Positions 24,500 through 32,995 are shown, counted from the stretch's first letter. The stretch is DNA of 64,000 nucleotides from Lentzea jiangxiensis (GCF_900104175.1 NZ_FNIX01000012.1:124001-188000); one strand, 5' to 3'. A program made the numbers and translations. Notes: generated by a model from the sequence alone, not told the origin.

Positions 24500-25384
24500 A
24501 TGACAGCGATCGAGGTGCGAGGGCTGACGCGCCGGTACAGCGGAGGGTTCGAGGCCGTGCGGGGCGTGTCCTTCGACGTCGAGCGGGGCGAGATGTTCGC
24601 GCTGCTCGGCACGAACGGAGCGGGGAAGACCTCGACGGTGGAGGTCGTGGAAGGGCTGTCGCGTCCGGCGGAGGGGACCGTGCGCGTGCTCGGACACGAC
24701 CCGTTCACCGAACGCGCGGTCGTCCGGCCACGCGTGGGGGTGATGTTGCAGGAAGGCGGTTTCCCGCCGGACCTGACGGTGTCCGAGGCGACGAAGATGT
24801 GGGCGGGGACCTTGACGTCGCCGCGTCCCGTGGCGGAGGCGTTGGCGCTGGTCGACCTGGAGCACCGCGCGTCGGTGCGGGTGAAGCAGCTGTCCGGCGG
24901 TGAGCGGCGGCGCTTGGACCTGGCGCTCGCGTTGCTGGGCAAGCCGGAGGTGCTGTTCCTCGACGAGCCGACGACCGGGCTCGACCCGGAGAGCCGGCGC
25001 AACACGTGGGAGCTCATCCGGACGCTGCTGCGCGAGGGCGTCACCGTGCTGCTGACGACGCACTACCTCGAGGAGGCGCAGGAGCTGGCCGACCGTCTCG
25101 CGATCATGCACCGCGGCCGGATCGTGGCGCAGGGAACGGTGTCCGAGGTCGTCGACGCCTACCCGTCGCGCATCTCGTTCGTGCCGCCCTCCGGGATCCC
25201 GCTGCCCGTCGTGGCCGACGCGGACTCGTCGGGGCGCGTGACCGTGCGGACCAACGACCTGCAGTCGACGCTGCACGAGCTGCTGGCGTGGGCACATTCG
25301 AACGACGTCGCACTGTCCGGTCTGGACGCCCGTTCGGCGTCGCTGGAGGAGGCGTTCCTGGCGATCGCGGAGGAGGCGGCATGA
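24500..25384 (+). CDS. ABC transporter ATP-binding protein (DrrA-like)
   Basis: A 294-residue ATPase of the antibiotic/lipid export type. Walker A GTNGAGKTST (about residues 36-45), Q-loop MLQEGGFPPD, signature LSGGERRRLDLALAL, Walker B VLFLDEPTTGLDP and the H-loop TTHYLEEAQE are all intact. The C-terminal extension after residue 220 is usual for DrrA-type proteins. It powers the permease encoded next (ATGA overlap at 25381-25384). Confidence 0.92.
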   Translation: MTAIEVRGLTRRYSGGFEAVRGVSFDVERGEMFALLGTNGAGKTSTVEVVEGLSRPAEGTVRVLGHDPFTERAVVRPRVGVMLQEGGFPPDLTVSEATKMWAGTLTSPRPVAEALALVDLEHRASVRVKQLSGGERRRLDLALALLGKPEVLFLDEPTTGLDPESRRNTWELIRTLLREGVTVLLTTHYLEEAQELADRLAIMHRGRIVAQGTVSEVVDAYPSRISFVPPSGIPLPVVADADSSGRVTVRTNDLQSTLHELLAWAHSNDVALSGLDARSASLEEAFLAIAEEAA

Positions 25385-26088
25385 GGGCCGTGGCCATCGG
25401 GCAGGCGGAGCTGAAGTTGTTCTGGCGCAACCGGACCGCGCTGTTCAACTCGCTGCTGATGCCGTTGTTGCTGGTGCCGGTGCTGATCTCGGTGGATGCG
25501 AACGGCGTGCCGCTGATCGCCGGCCTGATCGGGTTCTCGCTGCTCATGGCGGTGTACTACAACCTCGTCACGACGTTCGTGGCGAGGCGGGAGGAGCTGG
25601 TGCTCAAGCGGCTGCGCGTCGGCGAGCTGACCGACCCGGAGATCCTGTTCGGCGCGTCCCTGCCGTCGCTCGTGGTGGCGCTGGGGCAGATGCTGCTCTT
25701 CTCCGTCGTCGTCGCCGTGGTCGTCGGCGTGCCGCTGCCGGAGCGTCCGTGGTTCATCGTGCTGGGTGTGCTGGGCGGCATCGCGTCCTTCACGCTGCTC
25801 GCGGCGGCGTCCTCGGCGTTCACGCGGACCGTGGAGATGGCGCAGGTGACGTCGTTGCCGGTGCTGATGGCGTGCTTCTTCGGTTCGGGGATGATGTTCC
25901 CGCTGGACGCGCTGCCCGAGCCCCTCGCGAAGGCGCTGGCGTACCTGCCGCTCACGCCGGTCCTCGACCTGCTGCGCGCCGGCTGGGCCGACGGCCCGGT
26001 GTTGCGGCCGTTGATCGTCCTGGCGGTGTGGATCGGCCTGGGGACCTACGCTGTGCAGCGGTATTTCCGGTGGGACCCTCGGAGGTGA
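25381..26088 (+). CDS. ABC-2 type transporter permease
   Basis: A 235-residue membrane protein with six hydrophobic segments (for example FNSLLMPLLLVPVLISV, MLLFSVVVAVVVGVPL and VLGGIASFTLLAAASSAF) and the conserved loop AYLPLTPVLDLLRAGW near the C-terminus, as in ABC-2 exporters. The ATG overlaps the ATPase stop. With the ATPase and the two-component genes it forms a DesKR-like export/sensing operon. Confidence 0.9.
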   Translation: MRAVAIGQAELKLFWRNRTALFNSLLMPLLLVPVLISVDANGVPLIAGLIGFSLLMAVYYNLVTTFVARREELVLKRLRVGELTDPEILFGASLPSLVVALGQMLLFSVVVAVVVGVPLPERPWFIVLGVLGGIASFTLLAAASSAFTRTVEMAQVTSLPVLMACFFGSGMMFPLDALPEPLAKALAYLPLTPVLDLLRAGWADGPVLRPLIVLAVWIGLGTYAVQRYFRWDPRR

Positions 26089-27224
26089 GCTTGCTCGGCT
26101 GGTGGCGGTCGCGTGGCAACGCGGCGCGGTTCGACTTCTTCGTCCGCGCCACGTTCTACCTCGCCTACTTCTTCCTGCCGCCACTGCTGATCATCGGCAT
26201 CGCCGAGGAGATCAGCACCGCCGCGGTGGTCGCGACCACCGCGGCGGTGCTGATCCACCTCGCGCTGAGCCTGCGCCTGGCGCACCTCGGCATCGAGCAC
26301 TACCTGGGCAGGACCACGTTCCCCGGCCGCATGCTCGTGCTGTACGTGGCGTACACGAGCGCCGTCCTGCTCGTCGCCGAACTGACCTACCCGCACCCGT
26401 CCCCCGGCAAGATCGACAGCCCGGCCAACGGCATCGCGGTGATGTTCCTGGTGCTGACGATCACCACCCTGTCCGCCCTGCGCCCCACCCGCCCGCTCGC
26501 GGTGGTGTCCGCGGCCGCGATCGGGTTCCTGTTCCTCACCGCCCCGATGGGCCACGCGGTCGCCAGCAGCGTCATGGTGCTGTTCCTGGCCTTCGCCTTC
26601 CGCACCACCCTGTGGATGCTCGGCCTGGTCTGGGAGCTCGACCGCTCCCGCGAGGTCCGCGCGAACCTCGCGGTGGCCGAAGAACGCCTCCGCTTCGCCC
26701 GCGACCTGCACGACGTGGTGGGCCGCAACCTCTCCGTCGTAGCCCTGAAAGCCGACCTCGCCGCCCAACTGGCGCGCCGCGGCCGTGACACGGCGATCGA
26801 CGAGATGCTCGAGGTCCGCCGCATAGCCCAGGACTCCCTCGACGAGCTCCGCGCCGTCGTGAGCGGCTACCGCACCGCCGACCTCTCCGTGGAACTCGCC
26901 GGCGCCCGCTCCCTGCTGGGCTCCGCGGGCATCGACTGCCGGGTGATCGGCGACGTCACCTTCGACGGCGAACCGGCAGGCGCGCTGGGCTGGGCGGTCC
27001 GCGAAGGCGTCACCAACGTCCTGCGCCACAGCGAAGCCAGGACGTGCACGATCACGTTGCGCGGCAAGATCCTCACCATGTCCAACGACGGCGCACGCCC
27101 CGGACCGTTCCGCTTCGGCAGCGGCCTGACCGGCCTGCGCGAACGCGTAGCGGCCCTCGGCGGCACCGTGACCGCGACCCCGGAAGCCCCCAACCGCTTC
27201 GTCCTCACCGTGGAGCTCCCGTGA
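26085..27224 (+). CDS. Sensor histidine kinase (HisKA_3, DesK-like)
   Basis: A 379-residue membrane kinase. About six N-terminal transmembrane helices (FYLAYFFLPPLLIIGIA at about 25-42 onward) are followed by the dimerisation box FARDLHDVVGRNLSVVALK with the phospho-accepting His, and an HATPase domain with the N-box WAVREGVTNVLRHSE and the G-box SGLTGLRERVAALGG. DesK-type kinases sense membrane state or membrane-active compounds. The GTG start overlaps the permease stop (GTGA), and the stop overlaps the response regulator start. Confidence 0.9.
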   Translation: MSLLGWWRSRGNAARFDFFVRATFYLAYFFLPPLLIIGIAEEISTAAVVATTAAVLIHLALSLRLAHLGIEHYLGRTTFPGRMLVLYVAYTSAVLLVAELTYPHPSPGKIDSPANGIAVMFLVLTITTLSALRPTRPLAVVSAAAIGFLFLTAPMGHAVASSVMVLFLAFAFRTTLWMLGLVWELDRSREVRANLAVAEERLRFARDLHDVVGRNLSVVALKADLAAQLARRGRDTAIDEMLEVRRIAQDSLDELRAVVSGYRTADLSVELAGARSLLGSAGIDCRVIGDVTFDGEPAGALGWAVREGVTNVLRHSEARTCTITLRGKILTMSNDGARPGPFRFGSGLTGLRERVAALGGTVTATPEAPNRFVLTVELP

Positions 27225-27826
27225 TCCGCATCCTCCTGGCAGACGACGAACACCTCATCCGAGGCGCCATGGCGGCACTCCTGTCGCTGGAGGACGACCT
27301 GGAGGTCGTGGCCCAAGCCGCCACCGGAGCCGAAGCCCTCGCCACCGCCCGGGTGGTCCGGCCGGACGTGGCCGTCATCGACCTGCAAATGCCCGACCTC
27401 GACGGAGTCTCGGTGGCCCAGTCCCTGGCCACCGACCTCCCGGCCTGCTCCACGATGATCGTCACCAGTCACGGCCGCCCGGGCCACCTGAAACGAGCAC
27501 TGGCAGCAGGCGTCCGGGGCTTCCTCCCGAAAACCGTCTCCTCGGACGTCCTCGCCACAGTCGTCCGCACCGTCCACACAGGCGGCCGCTACGTGGACCC
27601 GGCCCTCGCCGCCGAAGCCATCAGCGCCGGCGACAGCCCCCTGACCCCACGCGAAGCAGACGTCCTTGAACTGGCCCTGGAAGGCGCCCCCATCGAGGAA
27701 ATAGCCCGCCGCGCCTCCCTCTCACCGGGCACCGTCCGCAACTACCTCTCCTCAGCCGTGGGCAAAACCGGGGCCTCCAACCGCCACGAAGCAGCCCGCT
27801 TCGCCCGAGCACGAGGCTGGATCTAG
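27221..27826 (+). CDS. NarL/FixJ-type response regulator (DesR-like)
   Basis: A 201-residue regulator: receiver domain with acidic pocket LADDE (residues 6-10), phospho-acceptor Asp in VAVIDLQMPDLDG (about 55) and Lys in FLPKTVS; C-terminal LuxR-type helix-turn-helix LTPREADVLELALEG then EIARRASLSPGTVRNYLSSA. Co-translated with the kinase (GTGA). Likely binds the TGACA-N2-TGTCA repeat at the head of the operon. The 3' end overlaps the convergent cyclase-like gene by 4 bases. Confidence 0.92.
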   Translation: MIRILLADDEHLIRGAMAALLSLEDDLEVVAQAATGAEALATARVVRPDVAVIDLQMPDLDGVSVAQSLATDLPACSTMIVTSHGRPGHLKRALAAGVRGFLPKTVSSDVLATVVRTVHTGGRYVDPALAAEAISAGDSPLTPREADVLELALEGAPIEEIARRASLSPGTVRNYLSSAVGKTGASNRHEAARFARARGWI

Positions 27827-28758
27827 CTCTCCCACCACTCCAACACCCTCAGGGCGTAGAACGTCAGCCACTTCGACGGCTCCCCACGGGGCACGTCGAC
27901 CTCGAACCACACCCGCCCCGCATGCCGCCCGGCCTGCAACCACGTCCCATCGGCCTGCCGAGCGTCCCGGATCATCGCAACGGCCTCCTCCATCCGCGAA
28001 TCCCCGACACCCGCAGCCCGGAAGTAATCCATGGCGTTGAGCACGCTGTACCCCCACCGAAACGGCGACCGGAACTCGGCCACCCACTCCCCCACAACCT
28101 CCCCGGTGGACAACCGCCGGCACAACCGCCGTTCAAGCAGGTACTCATCCCCCCGCCGGCGAGCCTCCCGCGTAGCCGCCGTACCGCCCGTCACCAACTC
28201 GTGAGCCAACAACCCCTTCAACGAGTTGAGCGTGGAGTGAAACGACGATCTGACCGACCCCTCAACCCACTCGCAGTTCCACCCACCGTCCTCGAGCTGG
28301 TGCTCGACGAACCACTCCGCAATCCCCTCGACAGGCGCTCCGAGCCACACCCCGTTGGCCAAGGTCCACGAGTTGATGCAGCAGTCCACCTCCCCACCCC
28401 AGTAGGGCAGGTCCCGGTACTCCCACCGACACCCTTGGCCCAGAAGCTCAACGGTCTGCCGCTCCCGCAACACGGCAGGATCAAGCCCCCACTCCCGCAA
28501 CGAACTCAAAGACCAGGTCGTGGCCGTCCAAGGCTGCCCACCCTCTTTGGCCCCGTCGAACCCGGCAGGGAAGAAGGCCCCACCGGCCCACATGCCATCG
28601 CTCCCCTGAGCGGCAAGCAGCCGAGCCCCGAACCCCTCCACAGCCACCCGCTCCCGCGTGGCACGCCACACAGCCTCAGGCTCCCCCACCAGATCCCGCT
28701 GCACCTGCCACCGCAACGCAGGATCCGAGTCCACCAACCAAGCCATCACCTCAGGCAT
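27823..28758 (-). CDS. Squalene-cyclase/prenyltransferase-repeat-like protein
   Basis: A 311-residue soluble protein with QW-like repeats of the alpha/alpha-toroid superfamily: GSDGMWAGGAFFPAG (about residue 52), HQLEDGGWNCEW (about 150) and ARQADGTWLQAGRH (about 270). It lacks the DxDD acid motif of true squalene-hopene cyclases and is half their length, so it is unlikely to cyclise squalene. Similar proteins are annotated as squalene-cyclase-like or terpene-cyclase-fold proteins of unknown role. No signal peptide. Confidence 0.65.
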   Translation of the reverse strand: MPEVMAWLVDSDPALRWQVQRDLVGEPEAVWRATRERVAVEGFGARLLAAQGSDGMWAGGAFFPAGFDGAKEGGQPWTATTWSLSSLREWGLDPAVLRERQTVELLGQGCRWEYRDLPYWGGEVDCCINSWTLANGVWLGAPVEGIAEWFVEHQLEDGGWNCEWVEGSVRSSFHSTLNSLKGLLAHELVTGGTAATREARRRGDEYLLERRLCRRLSTGEVVGEWVAEFRSPFRWGYSVLNAMDYFRAAGVGDSRMEEAVAMIRDARQADGTWLQAGRHAGRVWFEVDVPRGEPSKWLTFYALRVLEWWES

Positions 28759-28896
28759 CCCGCGACCCTAGCCCTCCTCCCCGCTCACCCCTCCCCACCA
28801 GCACGAACACCCGCCCGCCACCCCGATTTTGGCCCACGGCGACGATCATGTAATCTATGCACACACCACGGCGCGAGCCGAGGCAGAACTAAATAC

Positions 28897-28979
28897 GTCC
28901 GGGTGGCGGAATGGCAGACGCGCTAGCTTGAGGTGCTAGTCCCCGAAAGGGGGTGGGGGTTCAAGTCCCCCCTCGGACA
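28897..28979 (+). tRNA. tRNA-Leu (anticodon GAG)
   Basis: An 83-base type II tRNA. The acceptor arm GTCCGGG pairs with CTCGGAC (one G-T wobble), the anticodon stem CTAGC/GCTAG carries loop TTGAGGT with anticodon GAG, a long variable arm CCCCGAAAGGGGG-type stem is present, and the T arm is GGGGG-TTCAAGT-CCCCC. CCA is not encoded. Decayed integrase genes follow, and tRNA 3' ends are classic integration sites. Confidence 0.95.
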
Positions 28980-28986
28980 CGCAAAA

Positions 28987-29041
28987 GTGGCAAGTTTGCC
29001 ACAACTACGTGACAGGTGCTCAGGTCTACCTGAGCACCTGT
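28987..29041 (+). terminator. Two hairpins after tRNA-Leu
   Basis: GTGGCAA-GT-TTGCCAC (28987-29002) is followed by a perfect 14-bp stem, ACAGGTGCTCAGGT pairing with ACCTGAGCACCTGT around two bases (29012-29041) and ending in TTTC. The second is a strong terminator for the tRNA transcript. Confidence 0.75.
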
Positions 29042-29075
29042 TTCGCGTCTCGGCACCACGAACGGGTGGTGTCCG

Positions 29076-29540
29076 ATGACCCGCTCCTATATCCGCCCTC
29101 TCATCCCCACCGTTACTTCGAGGGGTTCCGCGGAACTCTCTTCTCGCTTTGTCGGCCAGCCACTCCCCCTTATCTCCGTACCCGTTTCCAAGCCTCCGCG
29201 CTCGACCAACGTCGTGTACGGGATGGCGACGGTCGACGATCGCGGCCGGGTCGCCGACCGGTACATCACCGCCGCCCTGGGGTGGGACGGCAGCACCCGG
29301 CTGAGCATCCGCGAACACGACGGGCTGCTTGTCATCACCGCCGACCCACACGGCGTCGTCAAGCTGAGCGCACGGGTCTACCTCCGCTTCCCCGCCCAAG
29401 CCTGCCGCGCGGCAGGCTTGGGCGTCGGCGATCGGGTCCTGCTCACCGCCCACCTCGACCACCAGACCCTGACAGCCTTCCCACCACGTGCCCTGGACGA
29501 ACTGCTCATGCCCGCCCTGCCGGGAGGTGAGGATCAGTGA
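29076..29540 (+). CDS. AbrB/MazE-like small DNA-binding protein paired with an integrase
   Basis: A 154-residue protein whose middle reads VVYGMATVDDRGRVADRYI, then LGWDGSTRLSIREHDGLLVI and GLGVGDRVLLTAHLDHQTL, a double swapped-hairpin pattern like AbrB/SpoVT proteins that accompany actinobacterial integrases. The start is uncertain: ATG 29076 keeps the N-terminal PLISVPVSKPPRSTNVVYG region typical of such proteins; ATG 29223 is the next choice. Its stop overlaps the start of the truncated integrase gene (GTGA at 29537-29540), so the two were one operon of an integrative element at the tRNA-Leu site. Confidence 0.55.
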   Translation: MTRSYIRPLIPTVTSRGSAELSSRFVGQPLPLISVPVSKPPRSTNVVYGMATVDDRGRVADRYITAALGWDGSTRLSIREHDGLLVITADPHGVVKLSARVYLRFPAQACRAAGLGVGDRVLLTAHLDHQTLTAFPPRALDELLMPALPGGEDQ

Positions 29541-29876
29541 CCGGCGCACCCACCCAAGCCGAGCTGGAAGCCGCCCGGCTGGTCCTGGACCGGATGGGCG
29601 TCACCGCCGAGGACCTGCTCAACTCGATCAAGCCCCCGGCACCCACGTTCGCCGAATACATCCCCGTCGTAGCCGCGGCCGTCAGCGACGGCACGCGCCG
29701 CGCCTACACGCCTCACTGGAACCGCGTCTTGGATCAGTGGGCGGACATCTCGCTCAGCGATCGCACGCCGACCGACATCCAGCGCTTGGCGCAGCACATC
29801 AAGGCCAACCTGACCGTCCGCCGTAACACCCGCAACGGCAACTCCTGTGCGTGCCGAAAACCCTATCCATGCAGGT

Positions 29877-29920
29877 TAAGCGGCATAGCGATACTCATGG
29901 ATGACTCCGCCGAGACGGTC
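29877..29920 (-). repeat. Transposase/recombinase C-terminal tail scrap (DRLGGVIHEYRYAA-stop)
   Basis: On the minus strand this stretch encodes DRLGGVIHEYRYAA followed by a stop, a tail of the LGG-[LV]-I-[HN]-EY-AA type. No upstream coding part remains. It sits between the integrase stump and a second, similar tail at 30011-30078. Confidence 0.5.
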
Positions 29921-30010
29921 GCGTCGATCTATAGTGAGGCGTTCGATCTGGGCGCGTTCAAGTGGCTGGGGCCGGGTGTGGGTGCCAAAACATGGCCCAA
30001 CGGCCTGAAC

Positions 30011-30078
30011 TGCGGATCAAGCAGCTGCAGGCTCGTATTCGTTGATCAAGCCGCCGAGCACTCGCCGACGACGTACGG
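30011..30078 (-). repeat. Dispersed tail repeat, copy 1 (RVLGGLINEYEPAAA-stop)
   Basis: Minus-strand RVLGGLINEYEPAAA then stop. The nucleotide sequence matches 45731-45801 closely (shared CAGCTGCAG and TCGTTGATCAAG blocks) and 36489-36556 less closely. No intact parent gene is in the window. Confidence 0.6.
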
Positions 30079-30114
30079 ATCGCAAGAAGCATCCATCCCC
30101 TACGGCGGCGTGGG

Positions 30115-31329
30115 TCAGGCGGTCGTGACGTCGTAGGTGTGGCCGGCGAGACGGAGGCGGTCGATCAGAGGCCGGCCCATGGCCGTCGCAGGCGTGAGCG
30201 AGCCGGACCGCTGCGGGAGGTCGTCGAGGGCCAGGCATAGGGCGCTCTGCCCGAGCATGACGGCCGTGGCGGCGTAGCCGGGGTCGCCTGGTCCGGCGAC
30301 TGTGGCCCGGTAGCGGCGCCCCGAGCTGGTGGTGGCGTGCAGCACCGAACGGAACCAGCCCTTCGCACGAGCCTGTTCGCTGGGCCCGGTACCGGGCGCG
30401 GGCAGCACCCGGTCGAGCAGGCCGCGGACGGGCTTGACCGACATCGCGCCGACCAGCCCGGCCAGCCCACCGGTGATACCGGCCGCCATGAGCGCTCCGG
30501 TGACGCCCTGCCCCGCGCCCATGACCTCGCCGTAGCGCAGCTCCGGCCCGTAGGCCCAGTCGAGCAGGGCGTTGCTACGCCGCACAATGCGGGTGTTGAA
30601 CGGGGCCATCACGAACGGCGCCTGCCACGTCCCGTCGGCGGCGCGGGAGGGCATCCCCGCGTCACGGGGCTGGGCGGGCGTCGGCTCTGCTGCGCGGTCG
30701 GGACTGAGCGCATGCGGATCGGCGGCGACGCGGCGCAGGCCGGGATTGCTCTCGTAGGCCTCGATCTGCGCCCGCAGCGAGTCGATCGTGCCGCCGCTGA
30801 AACCGCCGCGGGCCGTAGCCACCAACCGCACGTCGGTGAGCGGACCCGCGCCGTCGGCCACGGCCCGCTCGTGCAGCAACAGCATGCCCAGGTCCGACGG
30901 AATCGAGTCGTAGCCGCAGGCATGCACGATCCGGGCTCCGGACTCCAGGGCCGGCTCGTGCACGGCGTCGATCGCGGCGCGGACGAACAACACCTCGCCG
31001 GTCAGATCCGCGTAGTGCGTGCCGGCCCGTGCGCACGCCTCGACCACCGGAAGCCCGTAACGCGCGTACGGGCCGACGGTGGTGGCGAGCACTCGCGTCG
31101 ACGCGGCCAGCGCCGCCAGCGCGACCGGGTCCCCCGAGTCGGCGACGACCAGCGGCCACTCCCGCGCCGCCGCAGGCAGCCCGGCCCTGGTGGCGGCGAG
31201 CTTGTCCGCGGACCGCCCCGCCAGCGCGATCCGCACGCCCTCGGGCGCGTGCCGGGCCAGGTATGCGGCGGTCAGCGCCCCGACGAACCCGGTGGCGCCG
31301 TAGACGACGACGTCGTGCTCACGATTCAT
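30115..31329 (-). CDS. Saccharopine-dehydrogenase-family oxidoreductase (trans-acting enoyl reductase-like)
   Basis: A 404-residue enzyme with an N-terminal Rossmann fold ([20 protein letters not shown], residues 5-24) and the conserved segments [34 protein letters not shown] and [11 protein letters not shown]. This is the Lys9-type/saccharopine dehydrogenase-like family that includes mycobacterial trans-acting enoyl reductases of phthiocerol and phenolic glycolipid synthesis. The full length appears intact. Start ATG 31329. It sits inside the mobile-element scar region yet looks undamaged. Substrate unknown. Confidence 0.82.
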   Translation of the reverse strand: MNREHDVVVYGATGFVGALTAAYLARHAPEGVRIALAGRSADKLAATRAGLPAAAREWPLVVADSGDPVALAALAASTRVLATTVGPYARYGLPVVEACARAGTHYADLTGEVLFVRAAIDAVHEPALESGARIVHACGYDSIPSDLGMLLLHERAVADGAGPLTDVRLVATARGGFSGGTIDSLRAQIEAYESNPGLRRVAADPHALSPDRAAEPTPAQPRDAGMPSRAADGTWQAPFVMAPFNTRIVRRSNALLDWAYGPELRYGEVMGAGQGVTGALMAAGITGGLAGLVGAMSVKPVRGLLDRVLPAPGTGPSEQARAKGWFRSVLHATTSSGRRYRATVAGPGDPGYAATAVMLGQSALCLALDDLPQRSGSLTPATAMGRPLIDRLRLAGHTYDVTTA

Positions 31330-31399
31330 GACCATCAGCATGCCCCCAAGGCTCCGGCCACCGCGCCGGTCGGGTGGTCAGGGCGCGGTATGGGAGAAA

Positions 31400-31567
31400 C
31401 ACAATCTTGTTCTCCGGACCGCGCTCGGTGCCGAGCGCGACGACACGCGCGACCGGCCGCAGCCGCATGACCGCGTCGGCCAGCGCCAGTGCCGGCTCGA
31501 TGTGGCCGGCGGTGCCACCGCCCGCGACCACGACGCACGGACCACAGGGGGCAGGGTGCCCGGTCAA
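31400..31567 (-). pseudogene. MurG-like glycosyltransferase, N-terminal fragment
   Basis: The minus-strand translation contains [20 protein letters not shown] and VVALGTERG, the N-terminal GGTxGH nucleotide-sugar loop and following strand of MurG-type glycosyltransferases. Similarity ends about 45 residues in, after GTERGPEN, and the frame runs into the saccharopine-dehydrogenase gene start. The rest of the enzyme (over 300 residues) is absent, so it is a scrap, presumably of a duplicated murG. Confidence 0.65.
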
Positions 31568-32306
31568 GACTTCTCCCGAAGGTTAGGTGATCGAATTCAG
31601 TTCGGTCGCCCGCGTCCGCGGGTCGACCTCCCTTGCCCTGTGCGGCCCTGTACCTGGTTGACCAGTTGGTGACGTTCCACGTCCTTCGAAGGCGCGAGTA
31701 GCACTCCACCGCCAGCAGCCCTCGGGTGATAGAACGACGCTGGACGGATCTCGGTCGGGGCCGGTCCGTGCCAGGCTGGATGACGTCGGCGGCCATCGGA
31801 GGTCCACTGCCGGAACTGGACCTCGTCCGCCGGCTCCGGTTCACCCCTTCTGTTATCCGGGGCGCCAAGGTTCCGGCCTCGACCGGCTTCGCATGCCGTC
31901 GCGCAGTGTTCACGTCGTTGAGTGGCTCTTCGACGCGCACCACGGAGCGGACGTAGTGCCGTGGCGGGTTTTGAACTTCGGCGGCGACCACCGCCGCATG
32001 CGACGGTTGCGGTTGATTTTAGTCAACACTGAAACTATAGAGTAGACATATCGTGCGCTGGATGCTGCGCGAACGCGTTGGTCACAGCACCGGGCGCGAG
32101 CAGAGTCGACGAACGTCGAGAGCGGCATGCGGCGGTCACCTTCGATAGCCACGGCGCCGCCACCGCGCACCTGGGCCCGCCCGGCATTCGGGAAGTGACG
32201 TGACGCACACCCCGGCGGCACCGGTCCGGGTCTCGCGGGCAGACCCGCAGGGCGACGATGATGCGGGTGGCCGGACGGGCGGGCCGGCGGAGGCGAGGGG
32301 CTGCGA
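31568..32306. other. Long gene-free interval with element copy D
   Basis: About 740 bases without a supported gene. Open frames on both strands are Arg/Pro/Ser-rich and lack domains. The only clear signal is the promoter-like element copy D at 32013-32041. Together with the MurG scrap it looks like residue of past rearrangement. Confidence 0.55.
32013..32041 (+). promoter_or_regulatory. Repeat element copy D: best promoter-like copy
   Basis: TTGATT (32013-32018), 17-base spacer with AGTCAACACTGAA, then TATAGA (32036-32041). GTTGA and TCAAC (32012-32016 and 32023-32027) form an inverted repeat across the -35 edge. It points toward the QsdR-like regulator gene 266 bases downstream. Confidence 0.55.
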
Positions 32307-32876
32307 GTGGGGTCGATCGGCGCCCGGCGGGTGGTGAGCCAGGACCAGGTGCTGCGCGGCGCGTGCCGGTTCTTCCTGCGGCACGGCCGGGTCGAGATGG
32401 ACGCGCTGGCGGCAAGCCTGGCCATCAGCCGGGCGACGCTCTACCGGGTCGTGCACAGCCGCGACGGGCTGCTCGCCGACGTGCTGTGGGTGCTCGCGGA
32501 CCGGCTGCTGGCCCGTGCCCGGCAGGAGCGCACGAACGTCGGCGTCGAGGGCGTCCTGGAGGTCACCCGGCGGTTCGTGGCCGACCTGCGCTCGGCCGGC
32601 CCGTTCCGGGCGTTCCTGCGCAGCGAGCCCGACACGGCCATCCGGGTGCTGTTCAACACCGCCGGCGGGGTGCACCGGCGAGCAGTGTCGGCGCAGAAGG
32701 AGATCCTGCTCGAAGTGGACGGCGGGCCGTGGTCGGCGGCGGCCCTGGACCAGGTCGCGTTCCTGTACGTGCGGATCGTGGAGTCCGCCCTCTACGCCGA
32801 ACTGCTCAGCGGCGCGCCGCTCGACCCGGCCCTGGCCGAAACCGCCGCCCGCACGGTGCTGCTGCAGCACCGCTGA
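32307..32876 (+). CDS. QsdR-like TetR-family regulator
   Basis: A 189-residue regulator with an N-terminal helix-turn-helix (VEMDALAASLAISRATLYRV, about residues 29-48) and a helical C-terminal domain containing DLRSAGPFRAFLRSEPDTAI, which matches the QsdR group of TetR regulators (the Rhodococcus member controls a quorum-quenching lactonase gene). GTG start 32307; a GTG at 32334 is also possible. Two secreted alpha/beta hydrolases follow on the same strand and are reasonable candidate targets. Confidence 0.75.
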   Translation: MGSIGARRVVSQDQVLRGACRFFLRHGRVEMDALAASLAISRATLYRVVHSRDGLLADVLWVLADRLLARARQERTNVGVEGVLEVTRRFVADLRSAGPFRAFLRSEPDTAIRVLFNTAGGVHRRAVSAQKEILLEVDGGPWSAAALDQVAFLYVRIVESALYAELLSGAPLDPALAETAARTVLLQHR

Positions 32877-32995
32877 CCCGACCACCGCAGCGTGCTGCGA
32901 CGGCGGTCTCACGATGGCGCCGCGTTCTGGTGCCGGTCGTCCGGGCCTGGCTACGGTCGGTTCCGCACCCATCCCCCATCGCTGTGGGAGCCGGT

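Larger units (their letters stand above)
29537..30136 (+). pseudogene. Tyrosine integrase, N-terminal fragment only
   Basis: The first 100 residues are the N-terminal arm and core-binding domain of a phage/ICE integrase: PTFAEYIPVVAAAVSDGTRR, AYTPHWNRVLDQWADIS and PTDIQRLAQHIKANLTVRRN. Past about base 29845 the similarity stops and the open frame runs through unrelated sequence; the catalytic Arg, HxxR and Tyr are all missing. The gene was cut by a later rearrangement. It lies downstream of tRNA-Leu(GAG), consistent with an old integration there. Confidence 0.7.

Noticed and set aside
27823-28758. Squalene-hopene cyclase as part of a terpene pathway
   Set aside because: Only half the normal length and no DxDD motif; it is also about 30 kb from the MEP operon.
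12444-32041. The four AGTCAACACTGAA elements as ends of an insertion sequence or MITE
   Set aside because: All copies are in one orientation, similarity is confined to about 35 bases with promoter spacing, and no target-site duplications or transposase are seen.
31910-32425. A 171-codon minus-strand frame across element copy D
   Set aside because: Ser/Pro/Arg-rich low-complexity translation with no homology; it overlaps the real regulator gene at 32307.
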